Below, one piece after another: positions 23,206 through 34,649 of a DNA stretch of 64,000 bases; positions within the stretch are counted from its first letter, which is position 1, and the number at the start of each line of letters is the position of its first letter. Where the stretch lies: NCBI RefSeq assembly GCF_036669915.1, contig NC_089318.1:24984238-25048237 (forward strand). The letters are read 5' to 3'. The DNA is from Pocillopora verrucosa. Taxonomy: Eukaryota; Cnidaria; Anthozoa; Scleractinia; Pocilloporidae. The translations under genes were made by a program, and so were the position numbers. A model generated the notes under the pieces. That model ran no database searches and was not told the DNA's origin. It saw only the letters and a program-made list of their open reading frames with translations.

Positions 23206-26200
23206 ATGGTAAGTGAATCTCACTTGTCGACTTTTTACGTATCTCACTTTGAACCCCGCGTGATGTTGAATGTTGAGTCATTTTCAACCGAAAGTTTCAT
23301 GGTTTTCAACATGACGCTGTATGTCGATAGTCCCGATGAGTAGAGCCCCTAAACTAACACAATTATAGAGTTATTGCTAAATGTCGTCGTCATCCTCGTA
23401 TTTGGAGAGGTCGAGGATTAATCACCGCAAATCAGAGAGATCCAAATTCAAAACAGACCGAATTATGTTCTTCATCGGTTGTTTACACACCGCCCAGTAC
23501 TAATCTTCCGCTCCGAATCCTAATTTTTATTCTTACTTTTGTCATTAATGTTATTCGATTTGATTTCTTTTCTTGGACTATTAACTCTTATAATGAGGGT
23601 TCAGTGATCGGAAAACACCAAGCGAAACAATCCGCTGCAATGCGAACAGCAAACTTTAACTTCTCGGAATGCATTGGTCAGTTCAGGAATGTAAACAATG
23701 CAGCTGTAGTAGATTTGGCGTGTTTTCTCTCATTTTGCAAGCATTTACTGCGTTTGAATCCTTCCTAGTCTGTACTCAAACAGCTCGAAAAAGAAAATCT
23801 CTCTGATTTCTAGAGAGGTGTCCATGTAGTTTTGAAAAAGCTCGTACAGTGTAGTTACTCGACACAGTCACTGAATTTGTATGTCGATCAAATTTGTCTG
23901 TTTATGCTTTCGTAATTAGTCGAGTGCCGCTGTGATCTCGGATAAGGCGAGAGTATTAAAACATCGGAAGACAGATCCACCGTAAAAGATCACGCGTGGC
24001 CGCTTGGTTTGACAAATTATACGAAGCGAAAAGCGTACCTTTCTCTTACGCTCAACACCGAAATTTGATTGCAAACAAATTAGAAGCGTCTAATCCCTGT
24101 GTCCATAAGATAAGTCGCGAAAATTATCGCCGAATAGTTACTTGTGATAAAATTAATGCGATTGATCGTTATTTTATTTTCGTTTTACCTTTGCTGTAGC
24201 TGTCACAAGGATTCTGGTTGTATTAAATGAGCTTGTGCAATCTGCGTCCAAGTTTTTCTTAAGTTTCATTAATTATTTCTGCAAATTGCTTTTGTTGTTT
24301 ACCAGACATAAAGTTAGGTTTGTCTAAAGATTTAGAAGCTTAGTAATTATACAGCTTTAATTCACATTTGCTAGTTTGTATTATTGTTGCGTGGTGTGAC
24401 TTCTGTTGCGTGACAAAGGATCAATTTTTTTATCACACTGTAGTACAACTAACATTTCTTTCATTTGCTTCAGTCGGCATCACTGAGTCCAGAGCAGCTG
24501 AAAGGTAAGCAAGAGTCGCGTTTCCGTTCATTTTTTACATGAGCTTAGGCAGCCTGTGGTGAGGAGCAGTTGTTACAGTTATAGTGATCAGAATGAGCAG
24601 TATACCCAAACATGACCTCAAAACCAATGTTGTTAATGATATGTCAAAGCTGTGTCATTTCTGCTATACTTATTAAATCATACTCGATGCCTTACGGTAG
24701 ACCAGCTGTAAGAATAAATTATTATTTGTTATTTCATATTCAAAGAATGTCAAAGGTGCCTCAATTCATACATTATTTTGGTGCACAGAGCAATGAATTC
24801 TCACAGTTTAGTCTCGCCCCCAACATGTTCCTTTGTAGCCCAGTTTGTAGTAGCACTTATCAGGTACCTGGGGGCAAAGCCAATTGTTTTTAAGCTCTGT
24901 TTCTGGAAACGCGAAATGTCGACTTGTCACGCAGTTCCCTCCACCAATTGTCGAGTTTCGCTCATCTTTATCATCAAATGTCGAGTCGTCACGCAACTTG
25001 ATAGTTAATCGTCGTGTTTTCATGCAACTTCCTAACCATTTGTCGTGTTGTTACTCAACTTCTTCATCAACTGTTGAGTTGTCACGCAATTTCGCCACTA
25101 ACTGCGGAGTTGTCACGCAATTTCTCCACCAATTTTCGATTTGTTTCGCAATTTCATAAAGTGACTTATTGGTAGTCACGCACAGCTGCGGCAAGATTAA
25201 AAAAAACAACCAGTGGTATTGTAGACCGCGTGAACGAAACACATGATCATGGCACTAATCGCACTAACTGAATAGAATCCCTGTGCTTCTGTGCTTCAGA
25301 ATTCAGAGAAGCCTTCAAGATCTTCGATGTTGATAACAGCGAAACGATCACAACGGATGAGCTGCTTCTCGTCATGAAGAACCTCGGGATGATGGCCACT
25401 AAGGAAGAGGTGAAGGAAATGCTGTCGGAAGTCGACGAAGATGGTAAGTAACTTTAAGACGTGTGCGTGAGAACTGGCGTTACCTCTGTCCCGCAGGCGA
25501 CACGTACGTTGTCTCATTTTAGCTCAAATCGTAGAGGCGAGGAACAGACCTGGGATAACACTTGAGAAAACGCTGTTTCTGCCACCCGTACTGTGGCTTT
25601 TGGTCGATCCCAGCCAGCCCGTGGGATGATGTTGGGTCCTAGCTATGCTGCGAGGTTTTTTATGAGCAGTTTGCGTTGCATTTGTTTTCTCTTCTGTCCA
25701 TAAAGGTGACCAAATATCCAAATTCTAATTTGAACTGAAGCATAGGATGAATGAACACCTTGAGATATTCCATCGCTAAATTTCAATTTGTTTACCAGTC
25801 AAGTGTATGTTATAAAGCCAATTTTGTGTTTTATGTTTTGATGGCTCGATTCCCGCCGTTTTCTCGAGTCTGGTCTTCGATCCTCTTGAGAGGAAACCAC
25901 AAGGTGTGTTTGGAGGTCCATTCTCCAAACAGCGGCTGGTAATCGAACCTACGAGAAGGGAGTATTACGGGATACCCGAAAGAGGGTATAAAAAGGTGAA
26001 ATGTAACAGGAGAAAGTTTGAATTTCCTCCCTGCAGTGATATTATTGCTGTTTCTAAAGTCTTCATCTCGAGCAGAAGCCTACTAGTGGTTGGGAGACCT
26101 GCAGTTCTTCCATTCCGGGCCCTGACGGCTATACCAGCGGGGATTTGAACCCCATGGGTGGATTCAACTGATATCAGGCCGGTTGGAACTCCTTCCCCTT

Positions 26201-27357
26201 CCTCTCCCCCTCCCCATACCTTTAATGGGGCTTTAGTTTAGGGTTACATACTCGACAAGGGTTATACTGAACCGCCTGATTACGCCTAAACCAATGGCCT
26301 TGTTCGACTTCACGGACATTGGGAGGATACCTCAGTATTTCTAGCGTAAATTTAGTTTGATCGCCTCATAATCCTGCCGACAGGTAGTGGAGAGATCGAT
26401 TTCGAGGAGTTTGCAGAACTCATGGTAAAACAGATGAAGCAAGGAAGTGAGCAGGAGGTGAGAGAAGCTTTTAAAGCATACGACACCGAAAACAAGGGAT
26501 ACTTTACAAGCGACGAGCTGCTAAAACTGCTTATGGCCGTGCAAAAACAAAGCAAAGACATCAAAATCTCTAAAGAAGAAATAGAGGACATAATCAAGTT
26601 CATGGAGCGAAATGGACGAGTCAACTTTGACAGTAAGTGTTTCGAAAGAAATGTAAACATAGTAATGTAGCCTTAGTGAAGCGAGTGTTAGAAACTCAAA
26701 CATTTGAACCGCGGTGATTAGAGTCATTCTGTCACGCTCTGCGTTACTTTCTTGCGCGTCTAGCATGCTGGGTATTTTGGAGCGAGGCTCTGTTCGTATG
26801 CCCGCCGCAGCGTAATAGATTCTTGTTGCACTGAAAATGTTTTTCAACATCAATTTTTACAGATTTCTCTGATCGTTTCAATTTTCGTTCGCTTTCTTTG
26901 CGGGAAAACGGTTGTTTCTTGTGTTTTCCCTCGTGGGGAAGTAGCGCCCGGGGGGCCAAAATTGATATCCTCGCGCATGACCGACGTTTATCGTTTCATC
27001 TTTTTATTTGTTTAGTTACCATTATTATTATTATTGAATTTGAATGAATCGTGCGAGTTAGCCCTTTACACCCTAACATCATTATATGTATTTTCCGTAT
27101 GACATTCTCTTAACGTTTCCTAAGGTGGTGATATGGAAAATTTGTTTTAAAATCAAGAGCCCTCTTTGATGGTGATCATTTCCTTCATTCTCTTTACCTT
27201 AACGTTTGATTCAGGGGTGATATTCTAGGGAGAAATTAGATGCCAGTCATTCTTAAAGGTCAAAGGGTCAATACAGTAGTCAAAAACTGGGGTCTTATCT
27301 AATTGAGCTATCTCATTTAAAATTTTTGCAGAGTTTGTCAACGAGATGATGAAGTAA
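23206..27357 (+). CDS. Calmodulin-like EF-hand protein 1 (150 aa, 5 exons)
   Basis: The exons are 23206-23208 (only the ATG), 24474-24504, 25300-25443, 26384-26632 and 27332-27357. All have GT/AG borders and phases that join to 150 codons plus TAA. It is a probable calcium sensor of the calmodulin/troponin C superfamily, acting in the cytosol with unknown targets. The start MSASLSPEQLKEFREAF matches the calmodulin N-terminus in layout. EF1 loop (21-32, DVDNSETITTDE) has Glu at position 6, where Gly is usual. EF2 loop (57-68, DEDGSGEIDFEE) is canonical. EF3 loop (93-104, DTENKGYFTSDE) has Lys at position 5. EF4 (about 134-143, ERNGRVNFDK) is two residues short with no first Asp, so it should not bind calcium. 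Intron 2 carries a 31-bp minisatellite and intron 4 a TTAA element. The splitting of the ATG from the rest by an intron is typical of calmodulin genes. Confidence 0.88.
24918..25165. repeat. 31-bp minisatellite, 8 units
   Basis: Eight head-to-tail units, nearly all 31 bases (starts at 24918, 24950, 24980, 25011, 25042, 25073, 25104 and 25135), lie in intron 2 of calmodulin-like gene 1. The unit begins GTCGAGTTGTCACGCAATTT and ends with CCACCAATT-like sequence. Units differ at several bases each, so the array is not young. There are no non-repeat spacers, which excludes a CRISPR array. Confidence 0.85.
27058..27270. mobile_element. TTAA-type MITE, type A
   Basis: It lies in intron 4 of calmodulin-like gene 1. 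It begins TTAGCCCTTTACACCCTAAC and ends AAGGTCAAAGGGTCA, a worn form of the TTAACCCTTT...AAAGGGTTAA termini. The inner words AACATCA, TTTGATGGTGATCATTTCCT and GGAGAAATTAGATGC are shared with the other type A copies. Confidence 0.7.
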
Positions 27358-27505
27358 ACGTTTACGCTTGATGGACTGGAAAGTTTTTCGAAGAAGGAAA
27401 ACTGTTACTACTACACAAAGCTCTATTTGAATGGATTGTTTATTTTAATGGCTCCACTTGGTCTATGTTTGTGGGGTATTTTGTAGATTTGTTTTTTCGT
27501 GGATG

Positions 27506-27511
27506 AATAAA
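27506..27511 (+). promoter_or_regulatory. Poly(A) signal AATAAA of calmodulin-like gene 1
   Basis: AATAAA lies about 150 bases after the stop codon and is followed by a T-rich and GT-rich stretch. It is the first canonical signal in the 3' region. Confidence 0.6.
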
Positions 27512-27590
27512 TTTTCATCTCTTATTTTAGTTGTAGTTGTGACGAAATTGAAGGCTACTGCAGTCTATCACTCAATTTAAAGTGCCAGAA

Positions 27591-27863
27591 TCACTCTGAA
27601 GTCATTGTTCCATACTTGCGCGCAATTGTGTCGCAGATCAAAGATAGCAAACCAGCCAAAACAATAGAGCCTAGCAAATTAATTGTAATAAAACAGAGAC
27701 GACCCTCGTAGGTTCTTGCACTGCGATCAACCTGCTCTTTCATATGCCTGGCCTTATAGTAAACCTCTTTTAAAGCAAGCTTCAGGGTTAGTAATTGTAA
27801 GAGTCTCATAAATAAAGCTGCCCGGGTAATGAAGGTTACAACTGACAAAGGTTCTTGGAACAT
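27591..27863 (-). CDS. Possible small membrane protein or terminal exon
   Basis: A minus-strand frame of 90 codons runs from ATG 27863 to a stop at 27591. A TAG lies two codons before the ATG; it could also be a splice acceptor (CTATTAG). The composition is protein-like, with a hydrophobic stretch FITINLLGSIVLAGLLSLIC near the C-terminus and a weaker one near the N-terminus. I recognise no family. It would be convergent with calmodulin-like gene 1, whose poly(A) signal lies only 80 bases away. Chance is a real alternative. Confidence 0.25.
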   Translation of the reverse strand: MFQEPLSVVTFITRAALFMRLLQLLTLKLALKEVYYKARHMKEQVDRSARTYEGRLCFITINLLGSIVLAGLLSLICDTIARKYGTMTSE

Positions 27864-27940
27864 TTTCTAATAGTAGGTTCCCTTAGTATAGATTTCTGAA
27901 AGAGATATTCCCAGGAAGTTCCAGTATATTATATGCTCCT

Positions 27941-28144
27941 TTAACACCCGTGACTGACCAAGACAGAATTTCTCCTTACCATATCTATGCAATATCATGC
28001 AGACAAGTGATGAGAATAAAGACAAATATCAATTATGGGATTACTAATTGATCCGATACCAAATTCTCCAAACTAACATAATGAGAATCATTTGGCAGAC
28101 AGTAAGGAGAATTACTAAAAAGATCTCGGGAGGTAGAGGGTTAA
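27941..28144. mobile_element. TTAA-type MITE, type C
   Basis: It starts TTAACACCCGTGACTGACCA and ends AGGTAGAGGGTTAA, with TTAA at both edges. Inner words AGACAGAATTTCTCCTTACC and GGGATTACTAATTGATCC are shared with copies at 32655 and, inverted, at 52792. Confidence 0.75.
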
Positions 28145-28212
28145 CAAATAGATATGATTCCATGTTACCGTGCGCCTGTTCAGTGATAGATCACATATGA
28201 TGTCAAAATGTA

Positions 28213-28423
28213 TTAACCCTTTGCACTCTAACATCAGTATGGATATTCTCTATACTCTTCTCTATACATTTCTTTAGGAGCTGACAAGGAGAATTTGTTT
28301 AACAATCAGGAGCTTCTTTGGTTTTGATCATTTCCTTTATTCTCATGACCTTGATGTTTGATTTAGGGATGATGATGTAAGGAGAAATAGGATACAAGTC
28401 ACTCTTTGGGGTTAAAAGGTTAA
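28213..28423. mobile_element. TTAA-type MITE, type A
   Basis: It starts TTAACCCTTTGCACTCTAAC and ends GGGGTTAAAAGGTTAA. Its right TTAA (28420-28423) is also the left TTAA of the next element. Confidence 0.8.
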
Positions 28424-28631
28424 CCCTTCGACTCCCAGAAGTGATTAACATGTAAATTCTCCCTATAGTATTCATACACTATCCAGCAAACAAGTAGTGA
28501 GAATACTCAAACTCATCACATACAAGATATTATCTTGATTGAACAACAAATTCTCTTAATCAATTTACAAGGAAATATGGAGCAGCTAGAGGAGAGAATT
28601 AACAATCAGATCTTGGATGTTAGAGGGTTAA
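28420..28631. mobile_element. TTAA-type MITE, type B
   Basis: It starts TTAACCCTTCGACTCCCAGA and ends TTGGATGTTAGAGGGTTAA. Inner words AAGTGATTAACATGTAAATT and ACAATCAGATCTTGG are shared with copies at 54969 and 63068. It abuts the type A copy, sharing one TTAA. Confidence 0.8.
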
Positions 28632-29321
28632 TTAAGAACAAAGTGGTACACCTCCAAGTTTTTTAGATCATCTCATTTATCCAACTCTCAACTGAGGATT
28701 TCAGGCTAGCATAGTTCAACTAACAGTTTTTTAACTGTCTTCCTCTTTTTTCTTTTCAATATTTCTTATTCTTACTGACGGGATATAACGGTAAAAAAAA
28801 TTAATTGACAGCATTTGAAATCGAGCACGAAAAAAAAAAAGCTGCAGAGGAGCAATTAGGCAGCAACTATGCGATTAGCAGCCGAAAAGATTCGGGCTAG
28901 AGTTTCTAAAGAAAGAGCAAAGACTGCTGTAGACACAAACGTCCATTATTTTTCTAAATACTTCATTCTGTCAGGCGAGAAAAAGTGATAATGACTTGTC
29001 CTCTCGCAATTAAGGAAAAAGAAAAGAAATTATTCCTTAGGGAGATGACTTACTTTTTACGCTGTTAATTCGTGTTCCATTTCGAGCAAGTGGCAACAAA
29101 CAAAATATGGAATTGTATTATTAAACTGACCTCTGATTATTATCGTCTGATTATAACGGGATTCTAAACGCAGCAGCTAGTAAACACAAAGACAACTGAC
29201 GACGTCACAAAGGCCAGATATTGACCAGGAGTATTGTATTTGGATTGTGTGGTAAGTAAGAAGTCAATAACTTCAAGTTATTTACATACCATTCTTTAAA
29301 GACAACCGAACAAAGCGTTAG
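28632..29321. other. Intergenic between the two calmodulin-like genes
   Basis: This should contain the promoter and 5' UTR of calmodulin-like gene 2. No exon with a recognisable domain was seen. Confidence 0.4.
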
Positions 29322-32300
29322 ATGCCAACGGATCGAAAGATGAGTTTTCGAAAGGACAGCAAAGCTAGGACAATTAGCGATGGGGTAAGAAATTGTAAAA
29401 ATAACTGAAGTATTTTAGTTTATTGAGAAGGTAAAAGGGTAAAGAAGTCTACATGTGTATGAGCTATGAGCTGTTTGCGGTAAAGGATTATGCATGCATC
29501 TTCAAGTAGCGGCAGAGATTATGAAACTGAAATGGCAGCCGCTCAGAGCAGGTTTCTTGAACAAAGTCCAGGTATAGCTTGAATCTGGCAACGTTTACGT
29601 TATCCATAGCGTTGTCTCGGGTTGTTGTTAAGCTGTTACATCGAAGCTTTTTAATTATTTCGGTGAACACAATACTACCAGGCCGAAATGGCGCTAATTA
29701 ATTCGATGAGTGTACATATGAAGAAAGAAAATGCATTGTTATAACTAGCAAACCTTTGAGCTTGTAACTTGCACTCTCGTGTTTCTAAATTCATTTCATC
29801 GCTTCAACAGCCGAAGACAATTCAGGTTCGGGGATGTTTGACGATAATTATTACATAGTAAGGTGGGATGTGAAAGCCCCACAGAAAATTTAAGGAAATT
29901 TAGGAAATTGTCAAATATTCGTTTTCAAATCAAGTGAGGGATTATTTGTGACGGCTAGTTTTGAAAGCCGGCTTAGCGCTATCAATCCGAACTAGCCAGA
30001 GAGTTTCTTTTATCGGGGGGTGGGGAAGGAATCTATTGGGATTTTAAGAACGCTTACGTCATAATACGTGAGCTTCAGGTTGTAACCCGGTTTCGCTCCT
30101 GGCTCGGGCACGATTTTAGCTTAGAGTCAGTGTAATAAGTGCTTGAGAAAAAATAGATTGCTACAGGTATATTTCACTACCTTTCTTTTTTCAATGCTTC
30201 GTTTTGTTTAAAAAGTGTTGTGAAAGAGAAACTCCTTCAAATTATTTTGTAAAACTCTATTTTTACCGTTCATACTCAAACGCTGCAGATGGAGCCATGG
30301 AAAAAAATAATGCCATATCCAGTCGGAAGAATGAGGTGTTTATTCGAGGAAGATTACGAGTACATAGAACATCAAGTGTGGCACAACTTGGTGATCCGCA
30401 GTATTTTTAGATATTTATTTTAAAACAGCAAGATATAGAAAGTTCAAACACATTTCTGTGACACCAAATGTTTACAAGTGATTTATGGTAACTGCTGTTG
30501 GTGAATTTTGTCTTGATAAAGCGCGGTATCTGAAATTCTAAAGAGTAGATAACCGTTGGGGTGTCTAATAACGCATAGTTGTTACTTGAAAATCAAATAG
30601 GTATAATTTCTTGTACCTAATTTCTATAATTTTGATCAAAATCAATTTTTTTTGACAAAAAAAAACTTCGCCACAATTCAACGTACATTTTAGACAATTT
30701 ATATTTTTTACTTATAATTGCGATTTTTTTTCACAGGGTGAACTTTCCTCAGAAGTGATTTCAGGTAAAAAAAAGAACTCTACACATAAATGTTTCAGAA
30801 GTTCTGCGTGACCCAGCATTTTCTTTTATATCAGTCCGACTGTAAGCGAATTGTCATCAATACTATTTTCTTACAAGACTGAAAACAGGATTATTCATGC
30901 ATGCTGATTGGTCAATTTGGTCGCTTTTGTTTTCGCATAACATCCATTTGAAGCAAATGAAGAGTTATTCTCTGTTTTGTAGAGTTTCGCGAGGCGTTTT
31001 CCTTATTTGATCATGATGGAGATGGTACCATCACCACAAGCGAACTCCAAACAGTCATGGAGAGACTGGGGTTGAGTTCAGACCAGGAACAACTGAATGA
31101 AATGATCAGAGAGGTGGACGCGGATGGTAAGTGTCTACCTCAGGCTAATTCGTGTAGAAGGATGTTTTAGGATCCATCCCCAAAGAATGGGACCCGTCTG
31201 GCCCCCAGTGAAGGGTCTCATTAGGGAGAACTTAATTTATCATCAACTAGAAGATGATATTTTCTTGAGGCAATTTAAACACGTGGTCGTTTGGCAAACG
31301 GGTTGGATTCGCATTTGGAGGTCCAGGGTTCGAGTCCTTTCTGACTAGTAAGGAATTTCTTTTTACGGGTAGATCTTGGGTTAACACGTCGATCCTTCTT
31401 GGAAATACTCGTAGTCAAATTGTTTTCTCCTCCTGCCCGAGGGCCTAGCCAGTGGGGAGGGCCCTGGGCCGCTGGTTACTTTCCCTTTGTTAGCCTTTTT
31501 TTGCCGAATCAGGTAAAAAACTGCCTGGAGGTCGACATGAAAATCAGGTGAATACACTCTGTTTGACACAATGTGACCCTCCACCCCCTTTGAAAAATCC
31601 TGGCTCCGCCTCTGCCGCCTAATGGGGTCTTCAATCATGATAAATTTGTTTGAAGTATTTCTTATTGTTTTAGTGTTATTCCTGTGTATGCCACAATGAT
31701 GGAAAACTACTGAGACACCAACTAGTAATCTTGTCACTCGTTTTAAAAGTTTTTTTTTTTTAAGTACCGATTGGAAATGGGAAAGGTGACTTTTCGATAT
31801 CAGCCATTCATCAGAGGAACGCCAATTAATCTTTAATTGATGATTAATTCAGTCTTTCTCTTGCCCCAAGATGGACCACAAGAGTTTCCTCAGAAATTAA
31901 TAAACTCTTTCCTATAAAAGAGGAAGATTTACACGCGAACGTTGCAGGGTAAATGAGGAGGGGTAATAGGATGGCGAAATGCTGAGATAATGAGCCACAC
32001 CCCCCCCCCCCCCCCCGTTATGTTTTCCCGGCCTTTTCCTGTTAGGCCTTGTCCCTCTCAGTTTTAATTGTTAATTGACGCCTCCCATGCGCGCTCGAAG
32101 TAAACTGAGTCTAACTACTTTACAGTCTGACTCAACTTTATTGTTCAAATTCCACCGTCACCGAATGAACATGTATAGTGTCGTTGGAAGCTTCTCAGAA
32201 CAACAAGATTTCGAATTTGTTGACAAAGGAACAAAACCAACCAAACTGAAAAATAAAACTTTCCTTGTCCTCTTTCACCACAGGAAGTGGTGCAGTGGAT

Positions 32301-33148
32301 TTTGAGGAATTCTGTGTCCTAATGCAGAAGAAAATTGCACAGGAAACCCAGTCTGAGCTCCTGGAGTTGTTCAGTATCTGGGATGAAGCTGGTAAAGGGA
32401 TCATTGAGGCAGGGGAATTGAGATGCTTATTGAACAGAGTCCCCGTGCGGCTGACGAGGAGAGAGATTGATGCACTGGTTGATTATGCAGATACCAAGAA
32501 AAATGGGAAAATCAACTTTGAAGGTACGAGTCACTCTTTACGTAAGTTTACAAAGAAATAAAAAACCACAATTGTTTTTCAATGTGTTTCCTCTGTGAGT
32601 CAACATAACCAGCTGTCCATGCTCGGCTAGGTTATCTTTGGCAAAGGATCGATGTTAACCCTTACCCCCCCTAGTGACCAACACAGAATTTCGCCCGACA
32701 ATATCAATACAATATTAAGTAGACAGGTGATAAGAATAAAGAAAAGTAACAACTAGAGGATTATAAGTTGATCCAATACCAAATTCCCTGAACTAACATC
32801 ACAGGAATTTTAAGGCCGACAGTAAGGAGAATTACTAAATAACTGATTTTCGGAGTTATAAGGAAAACTTGCATATAAACATTATATACCTCTTCATGTT
32901 TGCTTCCTTGAAACCTCCTCGCGATCTCTTCGTAGCAAACAATTCGAAAATTTTCGTCTTCGCTTCTCTCATTACATTCGCATGCAAGTTAAATATTGAA
33001 TCTAATCATTCAAACTTCTGTTTTCCCTTTAAACTTCACTGAGTTTGATGTACACTGAATATTATATCATGAAATCTCTTTCCAGCGATAATCAAAGTTT
33101 ATTTGCTTTCATTTATTCATTTCAGAATTTGTCAAAATGCTGTCTTAA
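29322..33148 (+). CDS. Calmodulin-like EF-hand protein 2 (165 aa, 5 exons)
   Basis: The exons are 29322-29384, 30737-30764, 30983-31126, 32284-32523 and 33126-33148. All phases join to 165 codons plus TAA. I chose the first ATG (29322) because an in-frame TAG precedes it; a second in-frame ATG lies at 29340. A basic 21-residue N-terminal extension ([18 protein letters not shown]) precedes a calmodulin-like core starting [17 protein letters not shown]1 (40-51, [12 protein letters not shown]) and EF2 (76-87, [12 protein letters not shown]) are canonical. EF3 (112-123, [12 protein letters not shown]) lacks acidic residues at positions 3 and 5. EF4 (148-159, [12 protein letters not shown]) has Lys at position 3. 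It is probably a calcium sensor that binds mainly through its N-lobe. Its introns fall at the same places as in gene 1 (before the EFREAF motif, inside the DG of EF2 and just before the last helix), which supports tandem duplication. Confidence 0.88.
31264..31345 (+). repeat. tRNA-derived SINE head
   Basis: In intron 3 of calmodulin-like gene 2, GGTTCGAGTCC (31327-31337) is a perfect RNA polymerase III B box. About 50 bases upstream is an A-box-like stretch (TGGTCGTTTGGCAAACGGGT). No full tRNA cloverleaf closes, so this is read as a SINE rather than a tRNA gene. The following 250 bases include AAAATCCTGGCTCCGCC (about 31594), probably another repeat. Confidence 0.45.
32000..32016. repeat. Poly(C) run
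   Basis: A run of 17 C within intron 3 of calmodulin-like gene 2. Confidence 0.95.
32655..32866. mobile_element. TTAA-type MITE, type C, right end worn
   Basis: It starts TTAACCCTTACCCCCCCTAG and has the inner type C words AACACAGAATTTCGCCC, GTGATAAGAATAAAG and AGTAAGGAGAATTACTAAA. The right terminus is degenerate (CGGAGTTATAAGG). It lies in the last intron of calmodulin-like gene 2. Confidence 0.7.
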
Positions 33149-33223
33149 AGAAAAGAGCCTCCTTTTTGACCGTTTCAAGAAATTCTCTGACACTTGAGAG
33201 TTGAAGCAAAGAATTGACAAACT

Positions 33224-33229
33224 AATAAA
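33224..33229 (+). promoter_or_regulatory. Poly(A) signal AATAAA of calmodulin-like gene 2
   Basis: It lies 76 bases after the stop codon and is followed by T-rich sequence (TTTTTTTCTGTGTC). Confidence 0.65.
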
Positions 33230-33442
33230 AAAATCATTATGCGTCTTGAGTGGGTGATGTCTTTAAATCGATTACTTTTTTTCTGTGTCAAGTGCTTTTG
33301 CTTTTCCTCAGTAGAATAGTTCAACTGTTTTTAAATACGCAACCATTTCAATCGAGATTTCGAGGTTGGACTTAAAACTTATTTCTTTGATTAGGATAGT
33401 GAACGATACTGATTGAGATCAAATGAAGTGTTGAAGTTTCGT

Positions 33443-33893
33443 ATTATCGTAATGATTCGATTTAGCGCCCTCGTTCCAATAAGCTCTACTCTTTAATGAG
33501 AGTCCCGCCCTCCTTCCAAAGAGCGCCTCAATTCCAATTAGCACACCTATTTTATTTCAGTGATCGCAATGTTAGAGTACTTGTTCATTGAGATCAACCG
33601 TGTTCATCTTCCCCTAATTGCTCACTTGAAACCTAATTACAAAAACAGTGGTCTTCGTTTCAGTCTCAACTTTCATGACTAGTGATTTTCAAAATTTCCC
33701 ACCATGTTAGGTGAATATGTTACTTTTATAATTTCTGCTATTCTTCCTTTTCAAATCAGCAATAAAGCTTTGTTTCGCACATTCTGCTGTTTCTCAAAAG
33801 AGAAATAAGCTCCCTGTCCCTAATAAGGGCCCTTCCGTTAGGTACCATGAGCAAATAAACGCCCGGGCGCTAAATCGAGCCACTACGGTATTA
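33443..33893. mobile_element. MITE with GATTTAGCGCCC ends (about 450 bp)
   Basis: The left end (ATCGTAATGATTCGATTTAG, then CGCCC) is inverted at the right end (GGGCGCTAAATCGAGCCACT, then ACGGTAT). Inside are repeated motifs such as CCAATAAGC, CCAATTAGC and AAAGAGCGCC. There is no coding capacity. Confidence 0.6.
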
Positions 33894-34649
33894 TATATGT
33901 TTTCAAACCCACGGGAATAAAAGGCCTCGACTTCATACAATCAGCCCAGTTTCCTTCGTTCGCATCTCAATATATCGAGCGAGGTCCACATGGACTTCCT
34001 ACTTTGTGCAAGCGATATGGGCTATCACGGCCCCCTTGAGCCGATGTGAATTTGAATTTCATTTGCAGTAGAATGTTAAATTTAATAAAACGGATATCGA
34101 TCTATGATGGACCTTCACGGAGAGCACGAGAGAACCACCTGAGTAAAACAGCAACTCTTGCTTCTTGAGAGTAAACATAGTAAACAGAACCTTGGCAGAG
34201 TAGTGAGCGATCAGTGCTAAATCAAACAAAAGTATTCCAGAACATGAAGTGAAGAGACCATTGTTTCGGCTTTGAATGCGGTTATTTATTTTTACGATTT
34301 CGTCGGCTTCAAAAGTTCACAAGAAGCCTTCGATTGTAATATCTATCTGAGTCTGCGATTGAACCAAACCACGCTTCTCGGGATTTACACAATTATTCGC
34401 AAACATTTTAGAAAGCTAAGATACATAAGACAGCAGCTCACTGAGGAAATCGGGAAAATCGGGAGAAAGTTACTGGCCTTCTACATTACCTTACACTTTC
34501 ACTCTTAGACTTAACCCTTTTCCGTTTATTTCTAACGCTATATGCGCACGCTGAGCGAAAACCGGTTGCACAGCTGGTCCAGGAAAAGTGTTAACGAATG
34601 CATATCAGTGGCCACACGCATTTCAAAAGTCTATCGATAGAATAAAAAA
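33894..34649. other. No gene recognised
   Basis: A plus-strand frame of 78 codons at 34272-34508 has no recognisable domain. Confidence 0.3.

Noticed and set aside
24918..25165. Regular repeat array that could be read as CRISPR
   Set aside because: The units are contiguous with no unique spacers, they vary from one another, and the setting is an intron of an animal gene.
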